DNA from: Candidatus Enterococcus courvalinii
Lineage (GTDB): Bacteria > Bacillota > Bacilli > Lactobacillales > Enterococcaceae
Direction of reading: 5' to 3'
DNA length: 55,483 nt
Assembly: GCF_017315945.1 (NCBI RefSeq)
Contig: NZ_JAFLWI010000005.1
Coordinates: forward strand, 1-55,483
Below are positions 9,092-18,648 of this stretch, piece by piece. Within the stretch, counting starts at the first letter, position 1; each line of letters starts with the position of its first letter. Both the position numbers and the translations under genes were made by a program. Below the pieces are notes generated by a model, which was not told where the DNA came from, did no database searches, and was given only the letters and a program-made list of their open reading frames with translations.

Positions 9092-9547
9092 TTAAATAGA
9101 ACGTAAAAAAGCGTTCTTTTCACCAAAGAACGCTTTTCCGTTTTTTTCAGTTGTTTTTGTTTGACTAGCCCATACAAAAATTACATTTTCAAATTTCTTA
9201 GTTACTTTCACTAATGCTTGATAGAATTCACGCTGATTAACTGGATGAATTGTTTCATCAAACATTACTAATCCGTAGTCAGGATAAATTTCTAAAATAT
9301 CCTCTATCATTTTAATGTCCTGTACGCAAACAAATTCTTTTTCAATACTTCTTATTCCTCGATACTTCATAGTATTTTTTGTAACGATCAAGGATTTATT
9401 TTGACGACAGCTATCAGTTAAATTGTTGTTCATAGTAGCAAACTTCCCTATTACTCTAATTAAGTTTGATTCCTTCCATTCAAAATAAATTGTTTCCCCG
9501 TTTTCTTGTACGGAATCTTTAAAACCTTTCCGACTTTTCTTCAACAT
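9092..9547 (-). CDS. Hypothetical transfer protein between split VirB4 parts
   Basis: 151 aa, soluble, not recognised. It contains a hydrophobic strand followed by acids (YGLVMFDET) and a later strand ending in WASQTKT. This looks like the tail of a P-loop ATPase fold but has no Walker A. It has a GAGGTGG ribosome binding site. The last codons overlap a terminator hairpin (9105-9137). It lies between the VirB4 N-terminal-like protein and the VirB4 ATPase, so it may belong to the same subassembly. Confidence 0.6.
   Translation of the reverse strand: MLKKSRKGFKDSVQENGETIYFEWKESNLIRVIGKFATMNNNLTDSCRQNKSLIVTKNTMKYRGIRSIEKEFVCVQDIKMIEDILEIYPDYGLVMFDETIHPVNQREFYQALVKVTKKFENVIFVWASQTKTTEKNGKAFFGEKNAFLRSI
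9105..9137 (-). terminator. Intra-operon terminator before virB4
   Basis: AAGCGTTCTTTT pairs with AAAGAACGCTT around a CACC loop; minus-strand transcripts then run into TTTTTT. It overlaps the 3' end of the gene at 9092-9547 and precedes the virB4 ribosome binding site, so polymerase must read through to make VirB4. Confidence 0.7.
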
Positions 9548-9560
9548 TTTTCCACCTCAT

Positions 9561-10178
9561 TTACAATGAAGAATTGGGATTCATCAGTTTAGTAATAACA
9601 TTAGTTAAATCTTCTTCAGTAATACGCTGTAAATCTAGTTCTTTACCACCGGCTTGCTTCAATACATCTGCATGATTCTTCACTTCTTTTACTGTTTTTC
9701 CATATACAGCAATAACAAACATCAATTCCGGCAATGTCGATACAAGCTCTACTCGTTCGTAGTTATCATACGCTAACTTCAAATTCCATTTTAGATATGC
9801 TTCTAAATATGAATTGGAATTATTTATCAACTCTCGTTTAGCTTCTTGTATTCTATTCTTCCAATAGATTCCTTGTTCTATTGTTTCAGTAGGATAAGTA
9901 AGTGAATAAATCTTGTATGGTTCTAAATATACCCGATTTAGATAGGTTAATTTATTCACCATACGCATAAATCCATCTTCAGAAATTGATGTTAAATCTG
10001 TTGTTTTTACTTTAAACATGATTTGAAACTTATCATCATTAGTAACAAGAACTCCATCTTTCAACGTTTTTTTATAAGGTAACAATTCACTTAAATCTTT
10101 GTCTTTCGGTACAACTAAGTCCAAAAACTTATCAAACAGGCCAGATAATTTATTTTCATTCGATTCAGCAACAATCAT
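9561..10178 (-). CDS. Detached VirB4 N-terminal-domain-like protein
   Basis: 205 aa with no P-loop. The sequence resembles the N-terminal non-ATPase domain of VirB4/TraC proteins: an early GVLVTNDDKFQIMFKVKTTD stretch, then a long helical segment with SLTYPTETIEQGIYWKNRI. It overlaps the VirB3-like gene by 4 bp (ATGA type) and lies two genes upstream of the ATPase. A split VirB4, with a small protein inserted between the parts, is my reading. An unrelated membrane-associated factor is the alternative. Confidence 0.55.
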   Translation of the reverse strand: MIVAESNENKLSGLFDKFLDLVVPKDKDLSELLPYKKTLKDGVLVTNDDKFQIMFKVKTTDLTSISEDGFMRMVNKLTYLNRVYLEPYKIYSLTYPTETIEQGIYWKNRIQEAKRELINNSNSYLEAYLKWNLKLAYDNYERVELVSTLPELMFVIAVYGKTVKEVKNHADVLKQAGGKELDLQRITEEDLTNVITKLMNPNSSL

Positions 10179-10483
10179 ACTTCAATTTTCCCCCTTTTAT
10201 TTCGCTTAAATTCCACTTCATGGTATCTATTGCGATCCATACGGACTAGATAATAAACCATAAGAATATTTCTCTCCTTCGGGTGATTTGGTGTTCTGAC
10301 ACACATCCAAACACCAACAACAAAGGATAATACATAAAAAGCGAATTTCATCATTGGTGAAATTGGCATTAGCTTTGCTAAATAGACACTCCCCATTACA
10401 CACCCTGCTACAATACCTAAATCAACTAGATAGAAGAAGAACAACTTTATTTCTTGTTTTATATTTTTAGGATTTCTATACAT
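10175..10483 (-). CDS. VirB3/PrgI-like membrane protein
   Basis: 102 aa with two closely spaced membrane segments (about 15-37 and 44-62), then a PNHPKERN turn and a basic tail. This is the size and topology of VirB3/PrgI/TcpE proteins and of the Firmicutes family annotated DUF5592, which pair with VirB4. It has a GAGGTG ribosome binding site, follows an intra-operon terminator and overlaps the VirB4 N-terminal-like gene. The assignment rests on topology and position. Confidence 0.7.
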   Translation of the reverse strand: MYRNPKNIKQEIKLFFFYLVDLGIVAGCVMGSVYLAKLMPISPMMKFAFYVLSFVVGVWMCVRTPNHPKERNILMVYYLVRMDRNRYHEVEFKRNKRGKIEV

Positions 10484-10489
10484 TCTTTC

Positions 10490-10530
10490 ACCTCAAAAAA
10501 AAGGCCGACATATCACAATGTGCCGACCTC
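10490..10530 (-). terminator. Intra-operon terminator after the virB6-like gene
   Basis: On the minus strand GGTCG(GC)ACAT pairs with ATGTCGGCC around a TGTGAT loop (10503-10528), followed by a run of nine T. It lies between the VirB6-like and VirB3-like genes with the next ribosome binding site directly after it. Confidence 0.75.
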
Positions 10531-10535
10531 GTTGT

Positions 10536-13166
10536 TTATTTTTTAAAAAGACTATCGAAAAGCGGATTCGGTTTATCTGAAATATCCTGAAACAATGGAT
10601 TATTTTCATAAGTAAATCGTGGTCGTTTTTTCTCTTTCACTTCTTGCTCTACAATTACTTTTTCATTAGGTCTTTCTTTTCGTTCTTCGATAATATTTAT
10701 TTTTTGTGTCTTATCGTTCTGTTTTGCTTCCGATCTTGTTTCTCGTACATCAACAGTTCGATTTCCGCTTTGACTACTTGTAGTATTCTGCAAATTTTCC
10801 CGAACATCTACTGTTCTTGCTTGGCTTGATCCGCCACTTTGAATATTTTCTTTTACATCAATTGTTCGATTTCCACCTTGACTACTTGTAGTATTCTGTA
10901 GGTTTTCCCGAACGTCTACTGTTCTTGCTTGGCTTGATCCACCACTTTGAATATTTTCTTTTACGTCAATTGTTCGATTTCCACCTTGACTACTTGTAGT
11001 ATTCTGTAGGTTTTCCCGAACGTCTACTGTTCTTGCTTGGCTTGATCCGCCATTCTGACTATTTTCTCTTACATCTACCATACGATTTCCATTTTGACTA
11101 CTTGTAGTATTTTGCATATTTTCTCGAACATCAATTGATTTCGTACTATTTGTACCACTATTTTGAGTATTTTCTCGAACTTGCATATCTTTTATGCCTG
11201 TATTAGCGCTTCTATGCCCTTCTGTTCGTTGCTTAATCATTTCCTCACGACTAAGAGCTTCAGGTGTGTACTTCGCCTCCTGACGCTTTTGCTGAACGAA
11301 TTCTTCTCTTGCTTTATTTGTCTCACTCTCACTCGCTCTAATGATCCGTTGTTTTAAATCTTGTTGCATTTGAGTTTGTGCTTGTTGCATATTTGAAGAA
11401 TTTTGTTTCATACGTTCAGAACTTGGAATGACCCTATCCGTATCCGGCATTTTCGCACCATCTTGACGATTTGATAACCTTGTCGGTGCAGAAGTATCAT
11501 ATCGGCCATTTTCTTTTTCGTTATCTGAAGCTGACACAGGCTTACTATTTTTCTTGATTGCTGATACCGTACCATCATCTAAACCTTCTTTAAAGCCTTT
11601 ACCGATACCTTCAGCTACACCACGAACATCTTTGAGTGGCTTCGTTGCCGTATCAGTAGCTTTAGACACTCCGTCAGAAGCAAGACCTGATAATCCTCTC
11701 TCACGAGCATAACCAAGCGCTTTACCTGTTTTACTTGCTTTTTGAGAAAGTGATTGACCAAAGTTGCGTTCAGGTTTTCGTTCTTCCCCTTCTGCTTGAT
11801 CGTTACCACCACCATTTTTCCCACCTTTAGAGCGGTTCATACCACCTGTTCCTTTACGGAACAGCATAGCCCCCATACCAAAAGCAGAAGCAAGCTGACC
11901 GTAGCCTTCTTTTAAGCCAATATCCACACCAAAGTAACGCATAACTGTTCCACTACCCTTAATCAACACAATCACGGCACAGACGTAAGCAACTGCTTTG
12001 ATAAACGGATTGACAGAGGAACCTCCGCCTGCTCCGAGGTAGTTGATAAACATTGCGAACATAGACAATCCAAACCCTTGAAAACCGACAGTCAAATAGC
12101 ACTGTAAAATATCTGATAACACTAATTTTGAGCGTTGACCTGTTTCTAAATCCGTAGCAAATACTAAAACTCCAAGTACACGCTTAAATGCAAGTTCAAG
12201 TATTGCTGTAATGATAATAAAAGCACTAAAGACATAAGCAATTGCTAGCGCAATCAGTCCTAACGTTAAAGCAAAAGTATTTTTGGTGTATCTGTAATAA
12301 CCGCCTTTGAAGCTATCTGAAAAAGCCGCCATCCATCCATCATCAATTTTTACCGCCTGCATATTCCCATCACCATCAGGAGTTAGCTTCATCTTCAAAT
12401 ATTCCGCTTTAGGATTATCTTCTTCCAACTCTTTTGCTGTATCTACTGTGATCACTTCACTAAAATCATAGGTGAAAAAATCTTTTTCTTTCAAAGCATT
12501 CTTTTGTTGGCCTTCTTTACCTAATCGGTTATAAGCGTCATTCTTATTGATATAAACTAAATCTGTGACACCATCTTCAATTAGTGACCACGCAACACCA
12601 CCATCTTGATTGTTAATACTAGTTGCGTCATTATAAAATGTTTTTGCAAATTCAATTCCACTTGAAATCATTGTTGGCATTAAAAGAATCAATGCCACCG
12701 ACATAACCACATTCATTCCAACCGATTTTAAGTCTAAAGTCCCTTTACCAGTTACCATTTTATATCCAATGATTACTAGCGAAAGTACCATTAAGCCAAT
12801 AACAATCGTACTTAACACTGACTGATAAACTTTGTTCAATCCGGTGCTTTCCACAAAACTGAATAAACTTAATGCTTGTGGTATCAAACCTTCAACGGTT
12901 TTTGAAATCCAGTATGCGCCACGGATAATCCCCCATGAAAAGGTCTGCATAACAATGCTCCCAAAACCACCTTTGGTAAATTGCAAATTATCTTGATACT
13001 TTAATAAAAAATCTAATGATTCTTTATCGTCTGGATCCCACGGCCAAGCATATGCTGTAATAGGAACCATAAGAAACAACAATACTGTCGCTAATAGAAG
13101 CACCATGCCCCACCGAACTTTAATCTCTTTAATTTTTTTAACTTTTGTCAAAATTGCTTCTGTCAA
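10536..13166 (-). CDS. VirB6/TrbL-like polytopic T4SS protein with repeat tail
   Basis: 876 aa. The N-terminal half has a signal-like hydrophobic segment (about 20-42) and roughly six further membrane helices (about 115-175 and 300-410), as in VirB6/TrbL/TcpH channel proteins. The cytoplasmic tail is Gln/Asn/Ser-rich and carries tandem 36-residue repeats built on VDVRENLQNTTSSQ (about residues 650-810). No ATG precedes the first membrane segment; a TTG at 13166 with an AAAGGATG ribosome binding site is the likely start. Each full repeat contains one copy of the 13-14-bp palindrome core, spaced exactly 108 bp. A terminator follows the gene. Confidence 0.8.
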   Translation of the reverse strand: MTEAILTKVKKIKEIKVRWGMVLLLATVLLFLMVPITAYAWPWDPDDKESLDFLLKYQDNLQFTKGGFGSIVMQTFSWGIIRGAYWISKTVEGLIPQALSLFSFVESTGLNKVYQSVLSTIVIGLMVLSLVIIGYKMVTGKGTLDLKSVGMNVVMSVALILLMPTMISSGIEFAKTFYNDATSINNQDGGVAWSLIEDGVTDLVYINKNDAYNRLGKEGQQKNALKEKDFFTYDFSEVITVDTAKELEEDNPKAEYLKMKLTPDGDGNMQAVKIDDGWMAAFSDSFKGGYYRYTKNTFALTLGLIALAIAYVFSAFIIITAILELAFKRVLGVLVFATDLETGQRSKLVLSDILQCYLTVGFQGFGLSMFAMFINYLGAGGGSSVNPFIKAVAYVCAVIVLIKGSGTVMRYFGVDIGLKEGYGQLASAFGMGAMLFRKGTGGMNRSKGGKNGGGNDQAEGEERKPERNFGQSLSQKASKTGKALGYARERGLSGLASDGVSKATDTATKPLKDVRGVAEGIGKGFKEGLDDGTVSAIKKNSKPVSASDNEKENGRYDTSAPTRLSNRQDGAKMPDTDRVIPSSERMKQNSSNMQQAQTQMQQDLKQRIIRASESETNKAREEFVQQKRQEAKYTPEALSREEMIKQRTEGHRSANTGIKDMQVRENTQNSGTNSTKSIDVRENMQNTTSSQNGNRMVDVRENSQNGGSSQARTVDVRENLQNTTSSQGGNRTIDVKENIQSGGSSQARTVDVRENLQNTTSSQGGNRTIDVKENIQSGGSSQARTVDVRENLQNTTSSQSGNRTVDVRETRSEAKQNDKTQKINIIEERKERPNEKVIVEQEVKEKKRPRFTYENNPLFQDISDKPNPLFDSLFKK
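10735..11170. repeat. 108-bp tandem coding repeats carrying four palindrome cores
   Basis: GACTACTTGTAGT occurs at 10772-10784, 10880-10892, 10988-11000 and 11096-11108, exactly 108 bp apart. The repeats encode 36-residue units in the VirB6-like tail, and the palindrome encodes Thr-Thr-Ser-Ser-Gln. The third and fourth copies have drifted around the core while the core itself is unchanged. Confidence 0.85.
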
Positions 13167-13181
13167 AAATTTTCACATCCT

Positions 13182-16037
13182 TTAGACAGCCTTACTCAAC
13201 TTAGTTAGTGCATTTTTAACAGCAATAATATGTGTCTTGAATATATTATTTTCAGCATAAAGGTACACTTGCCCCAAGACATTTATTATTCCTGCTAATT
13301 GTTTTTTAGACTGCTTAATATTTTCAGCTGTAACTAGCCCTTTTTGAAACTCTTGTACTAATTCTGAAGAAAAATACCTCTCATTAAGTGTTTTAATAAC
13401 CAAATCAAGGGATTTATCATCAGCAAATCTATCTTTTTCTTGCATTAAGTCGTATAACTTCTTAGAGTTTTTCTGACAATCAGAAACATAACCAGTGAGT
13501 TTTATATCCGCTTCAGACAACTCGGATTCAGATTTCTCTATAGGATTCACTTTATTTAGTAATCCCATTAGTTTTTGCTCGTCTAACGTTTGTTGCGAGC
13601 TTGCTAGGCTTCTATATTCTTCGTAATCATTTTCTGATATAGGTATTCCATTTGTAATCGAATACTCCATTCTGGTTTTTAAGTCACGAACAAAACCGGC
13701 AAACGGAATCTGATTATCCTTTAAAGATAGATTGATATGATCACAAGCTATATCAATCTCGTTTATATCTTTTCGAGTATCAAAATCATCATTCAAAAAC
13801 TGATAACGATACGGCATATTAGTTGTTTTGGTATTAAAAATTGGAAATGGTCGAATTTTCTTCCGTTTTTTATCTTGTCGGTGAAGGTTCCGTAAAATTA
13901 CTTGTTCTCCTTCAATCAGCTGACTAGCCCTCTCAAAAGTAATGATACGTTCCTGATCAGCTGAAGAAGTAACCGAACTATCCGTATCCATCCTTTTTGA
14001 ACTAGAACTCTTCCCTAGAATTGTCTTATTCCCACATTTTTTTGAAATTTCCTCAATAGTATCATCATCATTAGACATAATCAGAATATGGTTTTGACAA
14101 TTCTCTTTAATAATTTTAGCTCCTTTGTCATACCGTGTTTCCAACTGACTATATGATTGAATAACCAAGTCAAAAAGAATATTCCGTCCTAAACATACCG
14201 TCATAATGCCATCCATGTTGTCAATTGCCGGCATATTACCAAATTCATCTAATAAGAAATGAACTCTTCGGAAACATTTCTTACTAGGTGTTTCTTTACA
14301 GTTAGTCGCAAGTTCTGTATACAGCTGACTAATGAAAATACTTCCGATTACATGGTTACTTGGGTCATAGTCAGGAATAACCATAAATACTGCTGTTGGT
14401 TGATCTGTATATTTAAGTACAACCGAATTGATTTCTAAATCAAGAAACTCTTTTCCTGATTTGAATTTTTTCGTGATCACTGTTGTGTCGTGATCTTCTG
14501 AATCCCTTTTAGGAAATTCAAGACTATACCACGCTCGGAACTTTTCTTGATCCGTTTCATATCTAATTTCAAAAAAATCACCATTGCGTAGGTTTTCGTC
14601 AAAATTTAATACACATAGCCCTAAAGCCTTTACTTTCACTCTATATTCGTTAATCGTTTTAACTTTTCCATCTGTTTTCCTTAAAAATGAAATTTTTACC
14701 CTTTTTCCAACCATATCAGTGTTCAATTTGAACTGAAGTGATTTTGGAAAACCAATTTCTTTTAAATCAATTGACATTTTACTTGTCAGTTTTCCAAATA
14801 AATCACTCGTAAACATTTCAATCCCTTGTGAAGCCGTAGATAGAATAGAACCTTTGGCCTTGTCCCCTGCAAAGGAAGTTGATCCATACTGAATTTTCGC
14901 TTGATTCCCTTGTGGTAACGTATTGAAGTATTCATCTAAGGCATTCTTTTCTTTACTTGGATTTTTAGGATCGGTATAGAATAAACTTCCTAGCTCGTTC
15001 AACATTTGCGCCACGTTATACATAGTAATTTTTTCAATACAATTATTATCAAAACAATATTCTACGATTGTTAAGATTATTGCATTGACGGCGTTCTTTG
15101 CTGATTTGTAAAAGAATTCGTTTTCCGTCCCCATCCCTGAAGCAAACAGCATAGAAGTTAATGTATTAGCCCGTTTACTGGCTTCGTGATAGTCTTTATT
15201 CCCCCAAGAATCAATTACCAACTGCAAAGGATTAAAACTCATTGATTGCAAAGGATCATCAATGTTTAGAACTAATACCCGATACCCTCTTTTTTCTAAT
15301 GTTTCTTTACTGGCTGAAAACAATTCTCCTTTCGGGTCATTTACAACCATATTGCTTTGAATCTTAGCCCTAGAAAGATTATCTAATGTAGGAACAACAA
15401 ACGTTTCTCCTTTACCTGAACGAGAAGCCCCTAAAACAACTGTGTTTACCGTATCACGGTCAATATAATACTTATCTTTATAGTGCGAGATTGGAACTCC
15501 TCCAATCCCTTCAAAATGAACTTTTTTTTCAGGAATTTCGTGATATTCATTTTGAATTTCTTTTACTGTTGCAAATCGTGAATCTCCTTTTTGACCGTAA
15601 ACGAGATTTTTGTCGCTTTCATGTTCTAACTTACTGTAGACAAGAAAAGTTATCGCAATACACAACACTGTCGAAACCATAAAATACTCTGAACCACTGG
15701 TGAACGGTTTTAAATAGCCAACACGAAAGCCATAATCAAACTCCACTCCCATTAAACCGGTACTGGAAGCATTCAAAGCCTTCAGAAAGGCCGAAAAGAA
15801 ATTTATCACATAGTTTACCGTCAAATTGGCAACTAGCCCTAGAAACGAACCTAGAGCTAATAACGGAAGATTCACCTTGCCTTTTACATTTTCAGGTAAA
15901 TCTTCCCCTTCAATTTTTCCGCTATGATACTTATTTTGAGCTTTAAACCATTTCATATTTCCAATTTCAATTTGATTGCCTTTTTCTAACAGCTCCTTCA
16001 GTTTGTTGTTAGGTTTGTTGTCATTTACAAGTTTCAT
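13182..16037 (-). CDS. virD4: VirD4/TraG-family coupling protein
   Basis: 951 aa coupling ATPase that recruits the relaxase-DNA complex to the channel. Two N-terminal membrane segments (about 57-85 and 118-136). Walker A GASRSGKGE lies at about 203-211, Walker B FLLDEFGNMP at about 590-600, and the later IMSNDDDTIEEISKKCGNKT region is typical of TraG. An insert of about 90 residues (around 430-520) between the P-loop half and the rest of the motor is longer than in most relatives. A helical extension of about 200 residues follows the motor. A GAGGTG ribosome binding site precedes the ATG. It follows the SSB-like gene by 18 bp. Confidence 0.92.
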   Translation of the reverse strand: MKLVNDNKPNNKLKELLEKGNQIEIGNMKWFKAQNKYHSGKIEGEDLPENVKGKVNLPLLALGSFLGLVANLTVNYVINFFSAFLKALNASSTGLMGVEFDYGFRVGYLKPFTSGSEYFMVSTVLCIAITFLVYSKLEHESDKNLVYGQKGDSRFATVKEIQNEYHEIPEKKVHFEGIGGVPISHYKDKYYIDRDTVNTVVLGASRSGKGETFVVPTLDNLSRAKIQSNMVVNDPKGELFSASKETLEKRGYRVLVLNIDDPLQSMSFNPLQLVIDSWGNKDYHEASKRANTLTSMLFASGMGTENEFFYKSAKNAVNAIILTIVEYCFDNNCIEKITMYNVAQMLNELGSLFYTDPKNPSKEKNALDEYFNTLPQGNQAKIQYGSTSFAGDKAKGSILSTASQGIEMFTSDLFGKLTSKMSIDLKEIGFPKSLQFKLNTDMVGKRVKISFLRKTDGKVKTINEYRVKVKALGLCVLNFDENLRNGDFFEIRYETDQEKFRAWYSLEFPKRDSEDHDTTVITKKFKSGKEFLDLEINSVVLKYTDQPTAVFMVIPDYDPSNHVIGSIFISQLYTELATNCKETPSKKCFRRVHFLLDEFGNMPAIDNMDGIMTVCLGRNILFDLVIQSYSQLETRYDKGAKIIKENCQNHILIMSNDDDTIEEISKKCGNKTILGKSSSSKRMDTDSSVTSSADQERIITFERASQLIEGEQVILRNLHRQDKKRKKIRPFPIFNTKTTNMPYRYQFLNDDFDTRKDINEIDIACDHINLSLKDNQIPFAGFVRDLKTRMEYSITNGIPISENDYEEYRSLASSQQTLDEQKLMGLLNKVNPIEKSESELSEADIKLTGYVSDCQKNSKKLYDLMQEKDRFADDKSLDLVIKTLNERYFSSELVQEFQKGLVTAENIKQSKKQLAGIINVLGQVYLYAENNIFKTHIIAVKNALTKLSKAV

Positions 16038-16055
16038 GCTTTCACCTCATACAAC

Positions 16056-16775
16056 TTAGAATGGATAATCTTCCTCAACCATATCCATTGATTCAGGATA
16101 AATCATATCTTCAAAACGAACGTAGGACGCAACATGTCTACGGGGAACATTAGTAACTTCTTCTGGTGTGATAATTTCAGCTTCCACAGTTTCCACTACC
16201 ATTCCGTCATTATCAACAGGATCATTATCATCCGTTTCAATTTGATCCGCTTCGCTAGGCTCCGATACTTTTATCCCCTCCATTTGATTATCTTGGGATT
16301 GTTCCTCTTTACGTTTTAAAAACGTTTCTTTGTTCGGCATACTTACTTCCTCCATGTAAATAAAGGATTGGTTTCGAGTAATCAACTGATCCTTTGGCAA
16401 TGACTTATATTCTTCTTTTTCACCTGAAGATAAATCTTTAAAGTTTCGCCACCGTCCACCTAATAATATTTGATCATTTCCACGTAAACTTCCGTGTATC
16501 GTTACCTTCATTCCTTCAGTTAAATTTTTATCTAACTTGTCAAAAAGCATTTTATTTAGTTGAGCTTTTGGGTGACTACTTGTAGTCGCTGGCTTCCCTT
16601 GCTTATCTACGCTACAAGATATTTGTGCATTGATTACTTCGTACTGTGGCTTATCTTCTTTCATGTAGTTAAAAACAGCTAGTCGAACAAACATTGTTTT
16701 GAACTCTCCGCCGTCATAAATAGCAACATGATTTACATAACCTGATACCATGTTTTTATTGTTAAATACGCTCAT
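16056..16775 (-). CDS. SSB-like OB-fold protein with SSB-type C-terminal tip
   Basis: 239 aa. The first about 125 residues are beta-rich with a 'LTEGMKVTIHGSLRG' strand-turn typical of SSB/OB folds. A long acidic linker follows, ending in MVEEDYPF, which closely resembles the bacterial SSB tip (D-D-D-I-P-F) that recruits repair and replication enzymes. It probably coats or handles single-stranded transfer DNA. It lies directly upstream of the coupling protein. A palindrome core (16574-16587) is inside the gene, encoding ATTSSH. Confidence 0.7.
   Translation of the reverse strand: MSVFNNKNMVSGYVNHVAIYDGGEFKTMFVRLAVFNYMKEDKPQYEVINAQISCSVDKQGKPATTSSHPKAQLNKMLFDKLDKNLTEGMKVTIHGSLRGNDQILLGGRWRNFKDLSSGEKEEYKSLPKDQLITRNQSFIYMEEVSMPNKETFLKRKEEQSQDNQMEGIKVSEPSEADQIETDDNDPVDNDGMVVETVEAEIITPEEVTNVPRRHVASYVRFEDMIYPESMDMVEEDYPF
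16574..16587. promoter_or_regulatory. Palindrome core within the SSB-like gene
   Basis: GACTACTTGTAGTC, perfect 14-bp core in coding sequence, translating as TTSS on the minus strand. No -10 box lies 17 bp downstream, so it is not a promoter here. Confidence 0.7.
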
Positions 16776-16794
16776 TTTTACTCTCCCTTATTGA

Positions 16795-18606
16795 TTATTT
16801 TCTAAACAACCCCAACGCACTTACATTTCGAGATTGTGTCGCACCAACAGCTTTTTGTTGTGTTTCCATTTCATATTCATAAAGTTCATTTTTAGAATTA
16901 GCTGTTTCCAACTTAATTTTCAGCATTTTATTTTCGTGATCCAATTCTTCTAAGCGTTTTAGATTAGTTTCCGCTTCTAAACGTTTGATAGATAGAGATT
17001 CTTCTTTAAGTTTTAGTTCTTGTTGCTCTTTCTGCATTTGGTGAGCTTGTTGTTCAAGAATATTGGTCTCTTTGATTTCAGAAGCCCAAAGAGGTGTCTT
17101 TTCATTGATTTCATTTTGAATTTCAGTAATAAAATTCAACGCATTTTCCCACACATCTTCATTAGCATTGGCTAACTCAATCGCTAGGTCTTGTTTGATT
17201 AGACGTTTTCCATCAAATAAATTCTGATTCATGTCAATTTTCATTTTATACATTTCTTCATCCATGAATTCTTCTCTTCGTTTATCTAAGTCAGCGTTAA
17301 TTGTTTCTGCTTTTGTATCAATCAAGTTTTGCGCACGCTCTTTTTCATTTGCGATAAAGACTGCTTTTTCTGCTTCCTGCTTAGAAATGAAATTTTGAAG
17401 TGCAATTTCTTGTTCTGTTTCAAATTTTTTAATTTTTTCACTTACCATATCTTCTTGCCGGTTAACAAATTCGGACAAAGTGGAATCAGAAGTGGTTTCC
17501 ATTTCTTCTAAAATATCAGCATATCGTTCCTTTACTTCGAGGTCATACGGTTTTTTCCATGCCACATCAACAGCTTCTCGCAATTTATTTAGCGCTTCTG
17601 CTTTCATAGAACTAACTTGGCGAAAATAATGTTCTCTCAGATTTTCAAACTTAACTTCTGCTAACCGTTGCATTGCATGATTGATTCGATACTCGTCTAA
17701 ACGTGTGTTTTTTACGGCCGGAATTCCAATAAATTTGAATAGATTCTCCGGCTGAAGTTTTTCGGTAGTTGCTAAAATAGACGACTCAATCTCTTCTCCA
17801 AGATCGCAGTATTCTTGTAATGAGGTCAGCTGAACAGTTTCATGCTTTTTAACTGGACGAATAGCTGTAGTCATTGTATTTACTACTCCATAATTTTGCT
17901 GATTCTGATAGGTGCTTTGATTTTGAAGATTTACAGGAACGGTGCCTTGTGTTTCGTTTACATCAGAATATTGACTACTTGTAGTCTCTTCGCTTTCTTC
18001 CTCTTCAAAATCAAATGATTCTGATTCACTCACCATTGGTTCTTCTACATTTTCAACTTCTGGTTCATCAATCTCTTGATAGGATTCAGGCTCTTCCTCG
18101 TATAACTCCGGCGTACTTTCTGATTCATATTCTTCAAAAAATTGATCACTTTCAGGTGTTTCTTCTAAGTGTTTTTTCTTTCCAAAAGGCAATTTGACAC
18201 TTGGAAGATTTAACCCTTTTCTTGCCTTATTCTCTTGTTTAGCTTCTGCTACATCCGGCTCTGCTTGATATTGACTGTTAATATCCAAAATCAATTTATT
18301 TGGATCGCTAATCAAGTTGTCTGGTGCCTGTAAAATCTGATCTTCTATAACGGGAAATAGTGCAACTGGTTCTCCGCCCGTCTTAAACGGCGTAATTTCA
18401 ATACCATCAAAAGCGTAAACAGCCCCATCTTCAGTATCTTTGCACATTACTGTTACCTCGGTTTTGTTAGGCCAATTGTGTTGAATCCAACTAATTAAGG
18501 ATTCAGCTTGCTTCAGCGAATACTTATTTTTCTTTTTAAGACCTTTTCCTTTTCGTAATAACTTGGACTCTACATCTTCAAATGAATATTCAAAACGTTG
18601 TTTCAT
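16795..18606 (-). CDS. Large coiled-coil transfer protein
   Basis: 603 aa, not recognised. The N-terminal about 90 residues form a small mixed domain (KYSLKQAESLISWIQHNW ... AVYAFDGIEITPF). A disordered acidic stretch rich in Glu, Ser and Tyr follows (about 125-225), then a mostly helical region with very long coiled coils from about 330 to 580. No membrane segment. It lies between the VirB2-like pilin gene and the SSB-like gene, with a GGAGAA ribosome binding site. A cytoplasmic scaffold for the T4SS is plausible but only inferred. A palindrome core in the acidic region encodes TTSSQ. Confidence 0.65.
   Translation of the reverse strand: MKQRFEYSFEDVESKLLRKGKGLKKKNKYSLKQAESLISWIQHNWPNKTEVTVMCKDTEDGAVYAFDGIEITPFKTGGEPVALFPVIEDQILQAPDNLISDPNKLILDINSQYQAEPDVAEAKQENKARKGLNLPSVKLPFGKKKHLEETPESDQFFEEYESESTPELYEEEPESYQEIDEPEVENVEEPMVSESESFDFEEEESEETTSSQYSDVNETQGTVPVNLQNQSTYQNQQNYGVVNTMTTAIRPVKKHETVQLTSLQEYCDLGEEIESSILATTEKLQPENLFKFIGIPAVKNTRLDEYRINHAMQRLAEVKFENLREHYFRQVSSMKAEALNKLREAVDVAWKKPYDLEVKERYADILEEMETTSDSTLSEFVNRQEDMVSEKIKKFETEQEIALQNFISKQEAEKAVFIANEKERAQNLIDTKAETINADLDKRREEFMDEEMYKMKIDMNQNLFDGKRLIKQDLAIELANANEDVWENALNFITEIQNEINEKTPLWASEIKETNILEQQAHQMQKEQQELKLKEESLSIKRLEAETNLKRLEELDHENKMLKIKLETANSKNELYEYEMETQQKAVGATQSRNVSALGLFRK
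17973..17986. promoter_or_regulatory. Palindrome core within the coiled-coil gene
   Basis: TTGACTACTTGTAGTC in coding sequence (core 17973-17986), translating as ETTSSQ on the minus strand. No promoter geometry accompanies it. Confidence 0.7.
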
Positions 18607-18648
18607 CTGTTTTTCTCCTTCTCTATTTCAGCTTTTTTTACAAATAAA

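Noticed and set aside
9079-9177. Longer ATG start for virB4
   Set aside because: It overlaps the preceding gene by 86 bp and has no ribosome binding site; the GTG at 9078 has AAAGGAGAG at the right distance.
10735-11170. Regular 108-bp repeats looked like a CRISPR array
   Set aside because: The repeats are in frame, encode 36-residue units of one protein, and there are no cas genes or unique spacers.
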